From: Phycisphaerae bacterium
GTDB lineage: Bacteria > Planctomycetota > Phycisphaerae > UBA1845 > Fen-1342
NCBI GenBank assembly: GCA_016935035.1
Contig: JAFGRR010000715.1
Coordinates: forward strand, 1-6,037
DNA length: 6,037 nt
Direction: 5' to 3'
Every line of letters begins with the position of its first letter. The stretch's first letter is position 1. Below are positions 1 through 5,991 of the stretch, one piece after another. Under the pieces are notes generated by a model, which was not told the origin of the DNA, did not search any database, and was given only the letters and a program-made list of their open reading frames with translations. A program made the translations under genes and the position numbers.

Positions 1-1408
1 CCTTGCCCGGATCGAACGGCAAGAGCGGCGGCAGTTTATCGCCCGCGACGGCCGCCGCCGCCGGAACACGCGCCGGGACCGGCACGCGCTGCGTCACGAA
101 TCGCAGCATCATGCCCACGCCCAGCATGCCGGCGATGAAAGCCAGCGCTACCAGGTTGGTTGCCAGGGTGATCCACACCGCCGCCAGCACGCCGGCGATC
201 GCCCACATGGCCTTGCGCTCCCACGAGCGAATATCGAGCTTCGGATTGTGGGCGCATGAGCCGAGGTTGATGATGATCGCGCCGACCACGCCGATGGCGT
301 AGAGGCTCGCCAGCATGGCGAGATCCTGTGCCAATAGCGTCACCGCCAATGGCACCAGTATCGCCACCAGGAGGGCGTAATACGGAACACCGTAGCCGTT
401 CAGCCACGAGAACCGCGCGGGCAATTCGCGGTTGCGGCTCATGGCGTACTGAATACTGATCATGCCGATGACGGCGGTGTTCGTGGCCGACAGCAGCAGC
501 AGGCCGAAGATGATGGCGGCGGCGCCGGCGAACACCGGGCCGACATGGTGGTCAGCCACGACCTCGAGTATGTGTTCCTTGATTTCCTGTTCGCCGGCCG
601 AAAGCGTGCCGGTGGATTGCACCTTGTCGTGAATGACGCCGGCGTCCCGAATCGGCTGAACGCTGCACACGATGAAGATCAGCACCATGTTCAGCAGCAC
701 GACCTCGGCGATCACGGGCCAGATCGCCAGCTTGGCGGTGCGGCGGATCGGCTGCACCATGATGCCGGTCATGTTCGCGATCGACTCGACACCCTATAGG
801 GCGAGGATCACGAAGACGAAGTTGCGCCAGCGGCGTACGAACGGGACCGAGTCGCTGCTCTGGGCGTATTCGCGGAAATGGCGCCAGCCTTCTGGCAGGT
901 GGTCCAGCGTGAGCAACGCCAGCAGGGCGGTGATGCCGATTGACGCCAGCGCGATGATAAGCGCGAATGTCCCGGCCCTGCGCGCACCAACATAGTTCAG
1001 GCCGTAGATGAGGGCGAACGCGACCGCCACCAGCAGCGGTATGAGAAAGCGCGGCATGTCGAACGGCGCGCCGATGTAGACGATGGCCTCGTAGGTCGAG
1101 ATAGCCGCCGTCACGACGTAGTTGGCGAAGAGCATGATGGCGCCGATGGCGCCGAGCGTCGGCGAAAGCATGCGGCCCGATGAATACACGCCGCCGCCGT
1201 CCGGATTCACACGGCAGATGATCGTATAGGCCCAGCCGACAACAAAGAGCAGGACGCAGATGGCGGCGACATAGTAGGGTGCGGCCAGGCCGGCGTAGAA
1301 TGTGGCCAGTCCGAGCACGTACAACCGGCTCGTGCCCAGGTCGCCAAAGAACATCGGTCCGGCGAGGTACCAGCGCAGGTCGCGGGGACGTTCGTGTCGG
1401 ACCAGCAT
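1..1408 (-). pseudogene. APC-superfamily amino acid permease, interrupted by an in-frame TAG and cut by the window edge
   Basis: This is a predicted multi-pass inner-membrane transporter of the amino acid-polyamine-organocation (APC, LeuT-fold) superfamily. Substrate cannot be told from the sequence. The N-terminal part carries the TM1-type glycine motif GDLGTSRLYVLG (about residues 22-33), several hydrophobic helices, and NPDGGGVYSSG (from residue 68). Codon 205 is TAG (794-796). The same frame then continues to the window edge for 264 codons with no other stop. It resumes with GVESIANMTG, which resembles the TM6 unwound region of this family, then LLLLSATNTAVIGM, then a soluble loop SRNRELPARFSWLNGYGVP and further membrane helices. 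The reading frame is unchanged, so the lesion is a point nonsense change or a base-call error, not a frameshift. The ATG at 1408 was chosen; a TTG at 1435 would add nine residues. The C-terminus lies beyond position 1. Family call is firm; whether the gene is truly broken is uncertain. Confidence 0.85.
794..796 (-). other. In-frame amber codon inside the permease
   Basis: On the minus strand the codons read ATC CTC GCC CTA TAG GGT GTC GAG TCG. Family members typically have a small residue, often serine, just before the Gly-Val-Glu segment, so a one-base TCG to TAG change would explain it (inference from remembered family pattern). TAG also ends the cheB and phosphatase-like genes at sensible family lengths, so a general reassignment of TAG in this genome is unlikely. 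Confidence 0.85.
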
Positions 1409-1473
1409 CGACAAGGCAGAGGGACCCTGTGGCAAGGGGTTCCGTGAGATCGCACCAAGACAGATCGACCCGG

Positions 1474-1503
1474 ATCATAGGGGATGCCGACGCGAAAGGG
1501 CAA
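1474..1503 (-). promoter_or_regulatory. Candidate sigma-70-type promoter for the permease
   Basis: On the minus strand TTGCCC (1503-1498) and TATGAT (1479-1474) are separated by 18 nt, close to the consensus TTGACA / TATAAT. Transcription would begin near 1467, about 60 nt before the ATG at 1408. It sits in the 246-nt gap after the phosphatase-like gene, where a new transcript would be expected. Consensus matches of this quality also arise by chance, so this is only a candidate. Confidence 0.35.
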
Positions 1504-1623
1504 CCGTGCCTGGGGAAGTCGCGGGGGGCGAGGTGCATGGAGGGGTTCCGGGCATCCGTCCGGATGGTGGCCGACGCACGAGGACCGCCGCTCCAGTTGG
1601 TGCTCACGCGCAACTAGAAGACG

Positions 1624-1641
1624 CACTGCTCAAAAGCAGTG
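1624..1641 (-). terminator. Perfect 7-bp hairpin after the phosphatase-like gene, possible terminator
   Basis: CACTGCT (1624-1630) and AGCAGTG (1635-1641) form a perfect inverted repeat around a 4-nt loop. It begins 13 nt beyond the TAG at 1655-1657 in the direction of transcription. After the stem the minus strand reads CGTCTTCTAG, which is only mildly T-rich, so a strong intrinsic terminator is not evident. It may act as a weak or factor-assisted terminator or as a 3' stabilising stem. Confidence 0.4.
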
Positions 1642-1654
1642 GCACCTGGTGACG

Positions 1655-3274
1655 CTACACGCGGTGGGCGAGGATAACAGTGATGTCGTCCGGCTGGGCG
1701 CCGCCCTCGGTGAAGGCCCGCATGTCGTTGAACATTTCCTTGAGCATCGTGCTGGCAAGTTGGCCGAATCCATCGCACAGAATGTCGACTAGCCGGTCGA
1801 TGCCGAAGAGTTCGCCGTCGCGATTGGCGGCGGTGGCGATGCCCTGCGTGAAAAGCGCCAGGGTTTCGCCCTGTTCAAGTCGCTCGGACAGCAGCGGATA
1901 GGCGGTGTTGCGGTCGAGGCCGAGCGGGGGCGGTGCCTCGCCGGTCATGAGCGGGCGATCGTCGCCGCGCTGGCCGACAATGAATGCTCCGGGGTTGCCG
2001 GCGATGGCGTAGCGCACTTGGCCGGTGGCGGGTTCGATGACGCCGGCAAAACAATCGAGCGGGTGGTCCTTCTGCCCGTCGTAGAGCAGCCAGTTGAGCG
2101 AGCGTAGGAACGCGTGCGGGGCGTCGAGGTGCATGGCGCTGGCCCGGAAGGTCGCCTGTGCCTGTGCCATCAGCATGCTGGGCATGGCGCCGGTGGCGCT
2201 AGTCTGCGCAACCATGAACGCGGCCATGTCGTTGTTAAGTCGGAGAATATCGTAGATGTCGCCGGTGCGTTCGGTGCCTGGTTCGCGAAAGGCGCCGAGG
2301 TTGAGGGCGTCCCATTGGGGCAGCTTGCGCGGGGTAATGCGCGCCTGAATGGCGTGGGCGACACTGACCTCGCCGGCGATCATGGCGCCGCGGTTCTTGG
2401 CGACCTGCTGCAAGATGGCGTAGAGCTGGGAGGCGATCAGGTTTGCCAGGAGCATGAAGTAGTCAAGGTCGTGATTGTCGAAGCGTCGGCCGGACTCGCC
2501 GCTGTCCAGGTACAGCATGCCCAACAGTCCGTCCGGCCCGGGCAGCGGCCCGGTCATGACAGAGATGACCTCATCGGCGCTGACGCGCGGGATCAGGACA
2601 TACTGGCTGCGATCGAGCACGCGCGGCTTGAGATCGTTGCCGATGCCGGGCAGTTCGCTGGTCTGTCCCGTGAGCAGGCGTCCCTCGACGTACTCCATCG
2701 GGCCGTAGTTGACCCGGCGCACGCCGATCCAGGCGCGATGAGCCGCGAAGGTTTCGAGCAGCGCCTTGAGGGCGCTGTCCATGACACCTTCGACGCTGTC
2801 GGTCTGGCAGAGGCGGACGGTGATGTCGCTCATGCCGGTGAGGTGGCCGGATTGGAGGGCGAGCGGTTCATCGAGTTTCTTGGTCAGCGAGCCGGCCGGC
2901 AGATGCGTCTGGACGAACTGGGTCAGACGGGCGACGGAGGTCGTGCGCTTGGCCGGTTGGCTGGCGGCGACGCTGGCGGCCTCCTGCTCGGGGAAGACGC
3001 GGATCACAAAATCGAAGAGACGGATCTCGTCGCCGGTTTTGAGCGTGACCTTGTCGCTGATCCGCTGCCCGTTGATCTGGACCATGTTATCGGTGTCGAG
3101 TGGGCTGAACGCCCAGGAGCGGTCCATCTCTGGGAAGATGACGGCCTGCTGCTCGGCGATGCGCTGGTCGCTAAGTTGGATGCGACAATCGTCGCGTGAA
3201 CCGATATAGATCGCCTCGCGCTCGCAGGTGACATCCGCGACCATCGATGCGCTTTGTGTCACGATCAGGCGCAT
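1655..3274 (-). CDS. FHA-like / GAF / SpoIIE-type (PP2C) regulator, probably a pseudophosphatase
   Basis: 539 residues, no signal peptide or membrane segment seen, so cytoplasmic. Residues 1-95 resemble an FHA domain (IYIGSRDDCRIQL, then VQINGQRI), but the Arg, Ser and His positions that normally bind phosphothreonine are Ser, Ala and Gln. Residues about 145-290 resemble a GAF sensor (AWIGVRRVNYG, LLGMLYLDS, LDYFMLLANLIASQL). From about 305 to the end it is a SpoIIE/RsbU-type PP2C domain. TGDIYD (Asp339) and QPDDITVIL (Asp529-530) keep two metal-site aspartates. The positions expected as GDVSG and TDG read AQTSA (Gln357, codon 2204-2206) and TQG (Gln477, codon 1844-1846). Active family members dephosphorylate Ser/Thr-phosphorylated anti-sigma antagonists; with two metal ligands missing, this one likely binds or senses instead (inference). 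The ATG at 3274 was preferred because GATGAGA lies 8 nt upstream; ATG 3301 and TTG 3325 are alternatives. It lies 253 nt after cheY, on the same strand. Confidence 0.88.
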   Translation of the reverse strand: MRLIVTQSASMVADVTCEREAIYIGSRDDCRIQLSDQRIAEQQAVIFPEMDRSWAFSPLDTDNMVQINGQRISDKVTLKTGDEIRLFDFVIRVFPEQEAASVAASQPAKRTTSVARLTQFVQTHLPAGSLTKKLDEPLALQSGHLTGMSDITVRLCQTDSVEGVMDSALKALLETFAAHRAWIGVRRVNYGPMEYVEGRLLTGQTSELPGIGNDLKPRVLDRSQYVLIPRVSADEVISVMTGPLPGPDGLLGMLYLDSGESGRRFDNHDLDYFMLLANLIASQLYAILQQVAKNRGAMIAGEVSVAHAIQARITPRKLPQWDALNLGAFREPGTERTGDIYDILRLNNDMAAFMVAQTSATGAMPSMLMAQAQATFRASAMHLDAPHAFLRSLNWLLYDGQKDHPLDCFAGVIEPATGQVRYAIAGNPGAFIVGQRGDDRPLMTGEAPPPLGLDRNTAYPLLSERLEQGETLALFTQGIATAANRDGELFGIDRLVDILCDGFGQLASTMLKEMFNDMRAFTEGGAQPDDITVILAHRV

Positions 3275-3282
3275 GCCGTGAT

Positions 3283-3289
3283 TCTCATC
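3283..3289 (-). promoter_or_regulatory. Ribosome binding site supporting the start at 3274
   Basis: GATGAGA on the minus strand is 8 nt before the ATG at 3274. The upstream alternatives (ATG at 3301, TTG at 3325) lack a comparable well-spaced purine run, and the FHA-like fold starts right after Met-Arg-Leu-Ile. The site therefore favours the shorter protein. Confidence 0.45.
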
Positions 3290-3305
3290 GAAGCTACCCA
3301 TGCCC

Positions 3306-3322
3306 GGCCGGAACCACCGGCC
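3306..3322 (-). other. GC hairpin in the leader of the FHA-GAF-PP2C gene
   Basis: GGCCGG (3306-3311) and CCGGCC (3317-3322) form a perfect 6-bp stem with a 5-nt loop. It lies 31 nt before the start codon at 3274, outside the ribosome binding site. It could be a leader structure affecting expression, or, if the TTG at 3325 were the true start, it would be in coding sequence. No T-run follows, so it is not an intrinsic terminator. Confidence 0.3.
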
Positions 3323-3438
3323 CAATACCGACGGAGGCGCGTGGACAATAAGATCAGTGCTCGATGTGCCCGCGAGCGACCGGGTTGCGCCACAGCCAGC
3401 AGGGCCATTCGAACGACATCATCGTAAGCCGAGCGCAG

Positions 3439-3461
3439 ACCGGCCGCCAGTTCCGGCCAGT
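3439..3461 (-). other. 8-bp hairpin in the cheY to phosphatase-like gene gap
   Basis: On the minus strand ACTGGCCG (3461-3454) pairs with CGGCCGGT (3446-3439) around a 7-nt loop, with one G-T wobble. It lies about 67 nt beyond the cheY stop. There is no T-tract after it, so it is not a typical intrinsic terminator. It could be a processing or stabilising stem separating expression of cheXY from the next gene. No other gene is visible in the 253-nt gap (3275-3527). Confidence 0.3.
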
Positions 3462-3527
3462 GAAACCGAGATGTGACGCCGGCGCTCTCCGGTGACCGGG
3501 CGGCATGCGGCCTTGGGTGGCGTGTGG

Positions 3528-3896
3528 TCAGGGGGTTGCCGCCGGGACCGCGTTTTTGACCTTTGCCGCTAACTGGTCGGGAGCAAACGGCTTGATGAGG
3601 TAGTCGTTGGCGCCGGCCTTGATGGCCTCGATTACCCGGCTCTTTTCCGCTTCGGTCGTGACCATGATGACCGGCACGGTCTTGCCGGCCTTGCGAATCG
3701 AACGCAAGGTGTCGATGCCGGTCAGTTTAGGCATGTTCCAGTCGAGCAGGATCACGTCGAAATCCTGTTCGTTGACGGCGCTGAGGGCCTCGGTTCCATC
3801 GGCAGCCTCGACGGTGTCTTGGATGCCGACCATCCCGAGTGCCTTGATGACGATCCGGCGGATGGTCATCGAATCATCTACGACCAAGGCTTTCAT
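3528..3896 (-). CDS. cheY: Single-domain chemotaxis response regulator CheY
   Basis: 122 residues forming one receiver domain with no output domain. The acidic pair is Asp7-Asp8 (LVVDDS), the phospho-acceptor is Asp52 (ILLDWNMP), the switch residues are Thr80 (MVTTEA) and Tyr99, and the conserved lysine is Lys102 (DYLIKPF). All residues needed for phosphorylation by CheA are present. In the family, CheY-P binds the flagellar switch or another motility target and controls turning. The DWNMPKLTGID pattern is typical of stand-alone CheY proteins. It directly follows cheX, whose product is expected to remove its phosphate. The ATG at 3896 was chosen over an ATG at 3911 that overlaps the cheX stop, because GAGGG lies 8 nt before 3896 and the fold starts at once with Met-Lys-Ala-Leu. 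With no other cheY in view, its exact output is inferred. Confidence 0.95.
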   Translation of the reverse strand: MKALVVDDSMTIRRIVIKALGMVGIQDTVEAADGTEALSAVNEQDFDVILLDWNMPKLTGIDTLRSIRKAGKTVPVIMVTTEAEKSRVIEAIKAGANDYLIKPFAPDQLAAKVKNAVPAATP

Positions 3897-3904
3897 AGGT
3901 GCGA

Positions 3905-3909
3905 CCCTC
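3905..3909 (-). promoter_or_regulatory. cheY ribosome binding site overlapping the cheX stop codon
   Basis: On the minus strand the cheX stop TGA (3910-3908) runs into GGG, making GAGGG (3909-3905) 8 nt before the cheY ATG at 3896. The overlap of stop codon and ribosome binding site suggests that ribosomes finishing cheX promote cheY translation (translational coupling), keeping the regulator and its phosphatase in proportion. Confidence 0.6.
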
Positions 3910-4411
3910 ATTCAGCGCTGTAGGTGATTTCCATGCAGAAGGACCCTGCTTCGGACTCGAACGGTACCTCGAGCCAAGCAGCGCCTGTCGGGTACTTCAG
4001 GCGGTATCCGGTCCCCTCGACCACGGTGGGCAGGCCGAGTTGAAGTGGGGGATCCATGTCGAGTTTCGCCTTGGCATTGCCGGCGACCATGTTCACAAGC
4101 TCAGCAACGGCGTCGATGACCTCGTCATTGACCTCGGTCGGCACGATGCCCGTGAAACGTCCAGCTAGCGCCTTGGCGGCATCCGGTGGGAAGCGCAGAG
4201 CCACGACACCGTGGATGTGTCCGCTGATGCCGATGATCGAGGTCAACTGGGGGCCGGTGGCCTCTGATGGGCAGATCCGCAAGGTCTGACGCTGTGGCTT
4301 CAGGTCGAGCATCGTTGTGAAGACGTTGTCAATCGCCTCGATGAATGGGTTGACGTACCGCACATCGATGCTTCCACCGCCGCGCGGTTTTGTCTGCGTT
4401 CCGGTGCTCAA
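3908..4411 (-). CDS. cheX: CheX-type CheY-P phosphatase
   Basis: 167 residues, close to the usual CheX length after a polar N-terminal tail of about 16 residues. The family start VNPFIEAIDNVFTTML (from residue 20) is followed by the hallmark helix AVAELVNMVAGNAKAKL. Glu104 and Asn107 there form the E-x-x-N pair that in CheX and CheC inserts into the CheY active site and hydrolyses the acyl-phosphate. GLPTVVEG (from residue 126) is another family signature. The product is a cytoplasmic protein expected to reset the chemotaxis signal; CheX normally works as a dimer. It sits 11 nt before cheY, a natural partner arrangement. Only one E-x-x-N helix is present, which fits CheX rather than two-site CheC. 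The start is TTG at 4411, backed by TGAGGA 7 nt upstream; no in-frame ATG precedes the conserved region. Confidence 0.92.
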   Translation of the reverse strand: MSTGTQTKPRGGGSIDVRYVNPFIEAIDNVFTTMLDLKPQRQTLRICPSEATGPQLTSIIGISGHIHGVVALRFPPDAAKALAGRFTGIVPTEVNDEVIDAVAELVNMVAGNAKAKLDMDPPLQLGLPTVVEGTGYRLKYPTGAAWLEVPFESEAGSFCMEITYSAE

Positions 4412-4418
4412 TGTACTG

Positions 4419-4424
4419 TCCTCA
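4419..4424 (-). promoter_or_regulatory. Ribosome binding site deciding the cheX TTG start
   Basis: TGAGGA on the minus strand (4424-4419) stands 7 nt before the TTG at 4411. This spacing is ideal and makes TTG the likely initiation codon, since the next in-frame ATG (codon 34) would remove the conserved N-terminal helix. Confidence 0.6.
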
Positions 4425-4544
4425 GATAGCCTCGGGCCACACTCGTGTGTTGCTTACGTTCCCATCAGACACCGACTATTCATCGACTCGAACAACCTGG
4501 AGGTTTTGCAAAAACACCGAGCACCTTCCATCGGGTTGTCGAAT

Positions 4545-4559
4545 GGACGGTTGTCGTCC
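4545..4559 (-). other. Short hairpin in the cheB-cheX gap
   Basis: GGACG (4545-4549) and CGTCC (4555-4559) can pair around a 5-nt loop, 21 nt beyond the cheB stop. The octamer GGTTGTCG also occurs twice here (4534-4541 and 4549-4556), and TTTTGCAAAA at 4504-4513 is a perfect palindrome. No T-run follows the stem on the minus strand. The 169-nt gap (4412-4580) holds no gene, and I could not identify a convincing promoter in it. Confidence 0.25.
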
Positions 4560-4580
4560 GAAAAGGACAGGCTCGTTCGG

Positions 4581-5711
4581 CTAGAGACGTGGTTTCGTCG
4601 CCTCCGAAGCGGCACTATCACGCCGACGTTCGTTTTGAACAGCGGCATCTTTTGGACGCTGGCCGCGCTGGAGCATTGCGGCGATCGTCCCTGGTATCAT
4701 TCCCAGCGGGCGTACTCGGTCGACAGCGCCGAGCTCGGCGGCGACCTTGGGCATCCCGTAAACCAGGCTCGTTTCGCGATCCTGGGCGATGGTCCACGCC
4801 CCGGCGGCGTGTAGCCTATGCAGGCCGCGGGCGCCATCACGGCCCATGCCGGTCATGACCACGCCCACGCTGCGAATCGCGCACGCGCCGGCCATTGATT
4901 CGAACATGACATCGGCCGATGGGCGGTGGCCCGAAACCAGCGGTCCGGGGTCGAGAGCGATACGGAGCTTCAGCCCTTGCCGCACGAGCCGCAGATGATG
5001 CGAGCCCGGGGCAATGTAAACGGTGCCTTGCTCAAGCGTGTCGCCGTGCACCGCCTCGCGCACAATCATCGCGCTCACCTGGTCCAGGTGCTGCGCGAAC
5101 GGTCCCGTGAATTGTGCCGGCATGTGTTGCGTAATCAGGATCGGCACGAAATCGCTCGGAAACGCCGGCAGCATCTCGGCCAGCGTCTGCGGCCCGCCGC
5201 AACTAATCCCGATCCCGACCACCCAGCCGTGGACGTGGTTGGGCGGCAGCTTTGGGGCGCTGCTGCCCTCGGATGATTGCAGGATTCTACGCACGCGGCC
5301 ATTTGTGCGGGCCGCCGCGAGCACCTTCCGTTGCACGTCGCGTTGGAAGTCCTTGGCGGCGTGAGCACCGGACTGGGGCTTAGTTATGTAGTCGAACGCC
5401 CCTTTTCGTAGGCCTTCGAGCGTCACCTGCGCGCCGGCCTGCGTTAGCGTCGAGACCAGCAGGAATGAGACAGGGACCTTGCCAGCGGCGCGTTCGAGCA
5501 CGCCGATGCCGTTCAGCCGCGGCATCTCGATGTCGAGCGTAACGACGTTCGGGCGCAGAGCCGCGATCTTCTGGAGGGCGTCGATGCCATCTACCGCGGT
5601 TCCGACAACCTCGATCTGCGGGTGCGTGGACAGCACGCGCGTGAGCAGGTTGCGGAGCAGCGCGCTGTCATCGACTATCAGCACACGTATCAATGGATTG
5701 GATGTTGCCAT
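4581..5711 (-). CDS. cheB: Chemotaxis protein-glutamate methylesterase / glutamine deamidase CheB
   Basis: 376 residues, near the usual CheB length. The receiver domain (about 1-125) has Asp14-Asp15 (LIVDDS), phospho-acceptor Asp60 (VVTLDIEMPRLNG) and Lys111 (DYITKP). A linker follows, then the C-terminal methylesterase from about 160. Its catalytic triad is Ser170 in GIGISCGGP, His196 in ITQHMPAQF and Asp292 in VVMTGMGRDGARG. The enzyme removes methyl groups from receptor glutamates and deamidates receptor glutamines; phosphorylation by CheA relieves inhibition by the receiver domain. All key residues are present, so it should be active. The nucleophile motif reads S-C-G-G where S-T-G-G is more usual. 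The last 30 or so residues are a charged, probably disordered tail. The ATG at 5711 was chosen because an AGGAGG lies 12 nt upstream; the ATG at 5723 abuts that site. Receptors, cheA, cheW and cheR are probably beyond the right edge. Confidence 0.95.
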   Translation of the reverse strand: MATSNPLIRVLIVDDSALLRNLLTRVLSTHPQIEVVGTAVDGIDALQKIAALRPNVVTLDIEMPRLNGIGVLERAAGKVPVSFLLVSTLTQAGAQVTLEGLRKGAFDYITKPQSGAHAAKDFQRDVQRKVLAAARTNGRVRRILQSSEGSSAPKLPPNHVHGWVVGIGISCGGPQTLAEMLPAFPSDFVPILITQHMPAQFTGPFAQHLDQVSAMIVREAVHGDTLEQGTVYIAPGSHHLRLVRQGLKLRIALDPGPLVSGHRPSADVMFESMAGACAIRSVGVVMTGMGRDGARGLHRLHAAGAWTIAQDRETSLVYGMPKVAAELGAVDRVRPLGMIPGTIAAMLQRGQRPKDAAVQNERRRDSAASEATKPRL

Positions 5712-5723
5712 GTTGGCGAGCAT

Positions 5724-5729
5724 CCTCCT
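5724..5729 (-). promoter_or_regulatory. Ribosome binding site of cheB
   Basis: AGGAGG on the minus strand (5729-5724) is a full Shine-Dalgarno match, 12 nt before the ATG at 5711. That spacing is slightly long. The in-frame ATG at 5723 has no spacer from the same motif and so cannot use it, which favours 5711. Confidence 0.5.
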
Positions 5730-5972
5730 GATCGTGACGCGAGTGTTCCAGGTCGCACTGCCATGAGTGGCGTGCGACTGCAAACACGCATTCGCTCTCG
5801 ATTCGACAATTCATGCTCGACGGCACGAATCGCGAGCACTCAGGGCCCGGTTCTCCATGTGAAATCGGCAGGAATTGGATTGTCCATGAGCCAAGCGGCC
5901 TGGACCGATCGGCCCGCCTGCCGCGGTTGAACGGCGGCGATCTGGCGGAATTCGGGGGCTGGGCAGCCGGTT

Positions 5973-5991
5973 CCCGGGGATAGTGCCCGGG
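5973..5991. other. CCCGGG inverted repeat upstream of cheB
   Basis: CCCGGG at 5973-5978 and again at 5986-5991, separated by 7 nt, can form a 6-bp all-GC stem in either strand's transcript. If a minus-strand gene ends at 5996, the stem would follow it at once and could be part of a terminator, though no T-run follows on that strand. In GC-rich DNA such short stems also occur by chance. Confidence 0.25.

Noticed and set aside
794..1408. Reading the 5' part of the permease as a complete short transporter
   Set aside because: It would end after about five helices in the middle of the LeuT fold, and clear family sequence continues in frame after the stop.
552..1613. 353-codon minus-strand open frame overlapping the permease
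   Set aside because: It is in another frame of the permease, its translation is rich in Arg, His and Pro with no motif, and the overlapping frame clearly encodes APC transporter helices.
1207..1626. Possible small gene in the gap before the permease
   Set aside because: The frame runs into the permease out of phase, has no motif, and contains the hairpin and the promoter-like sequence.
1640..1655. TGGCAC on the plus strand resembling a sigma-54 -24 element
   Set aside because: The required TTGC-type -12 element is missing at the right distance, and no plus-strand gene lies downstream.
2114..3199. 361-codon plus-strand open frame
   Set aside because: It is fully antisense to the FHA-GAF-PP2C gene; its low-complexity Gly/Ala/Asp/His composition is what GC-rich codon bias produces on the opposite strand.
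4317..4814. 165-codon plus-strand open frame across the cheB-cheX gap
   Set aside because: It overlaps the ends of two firmly identified genes on the other strand and has no recognisable domain or good ribosome binding site.
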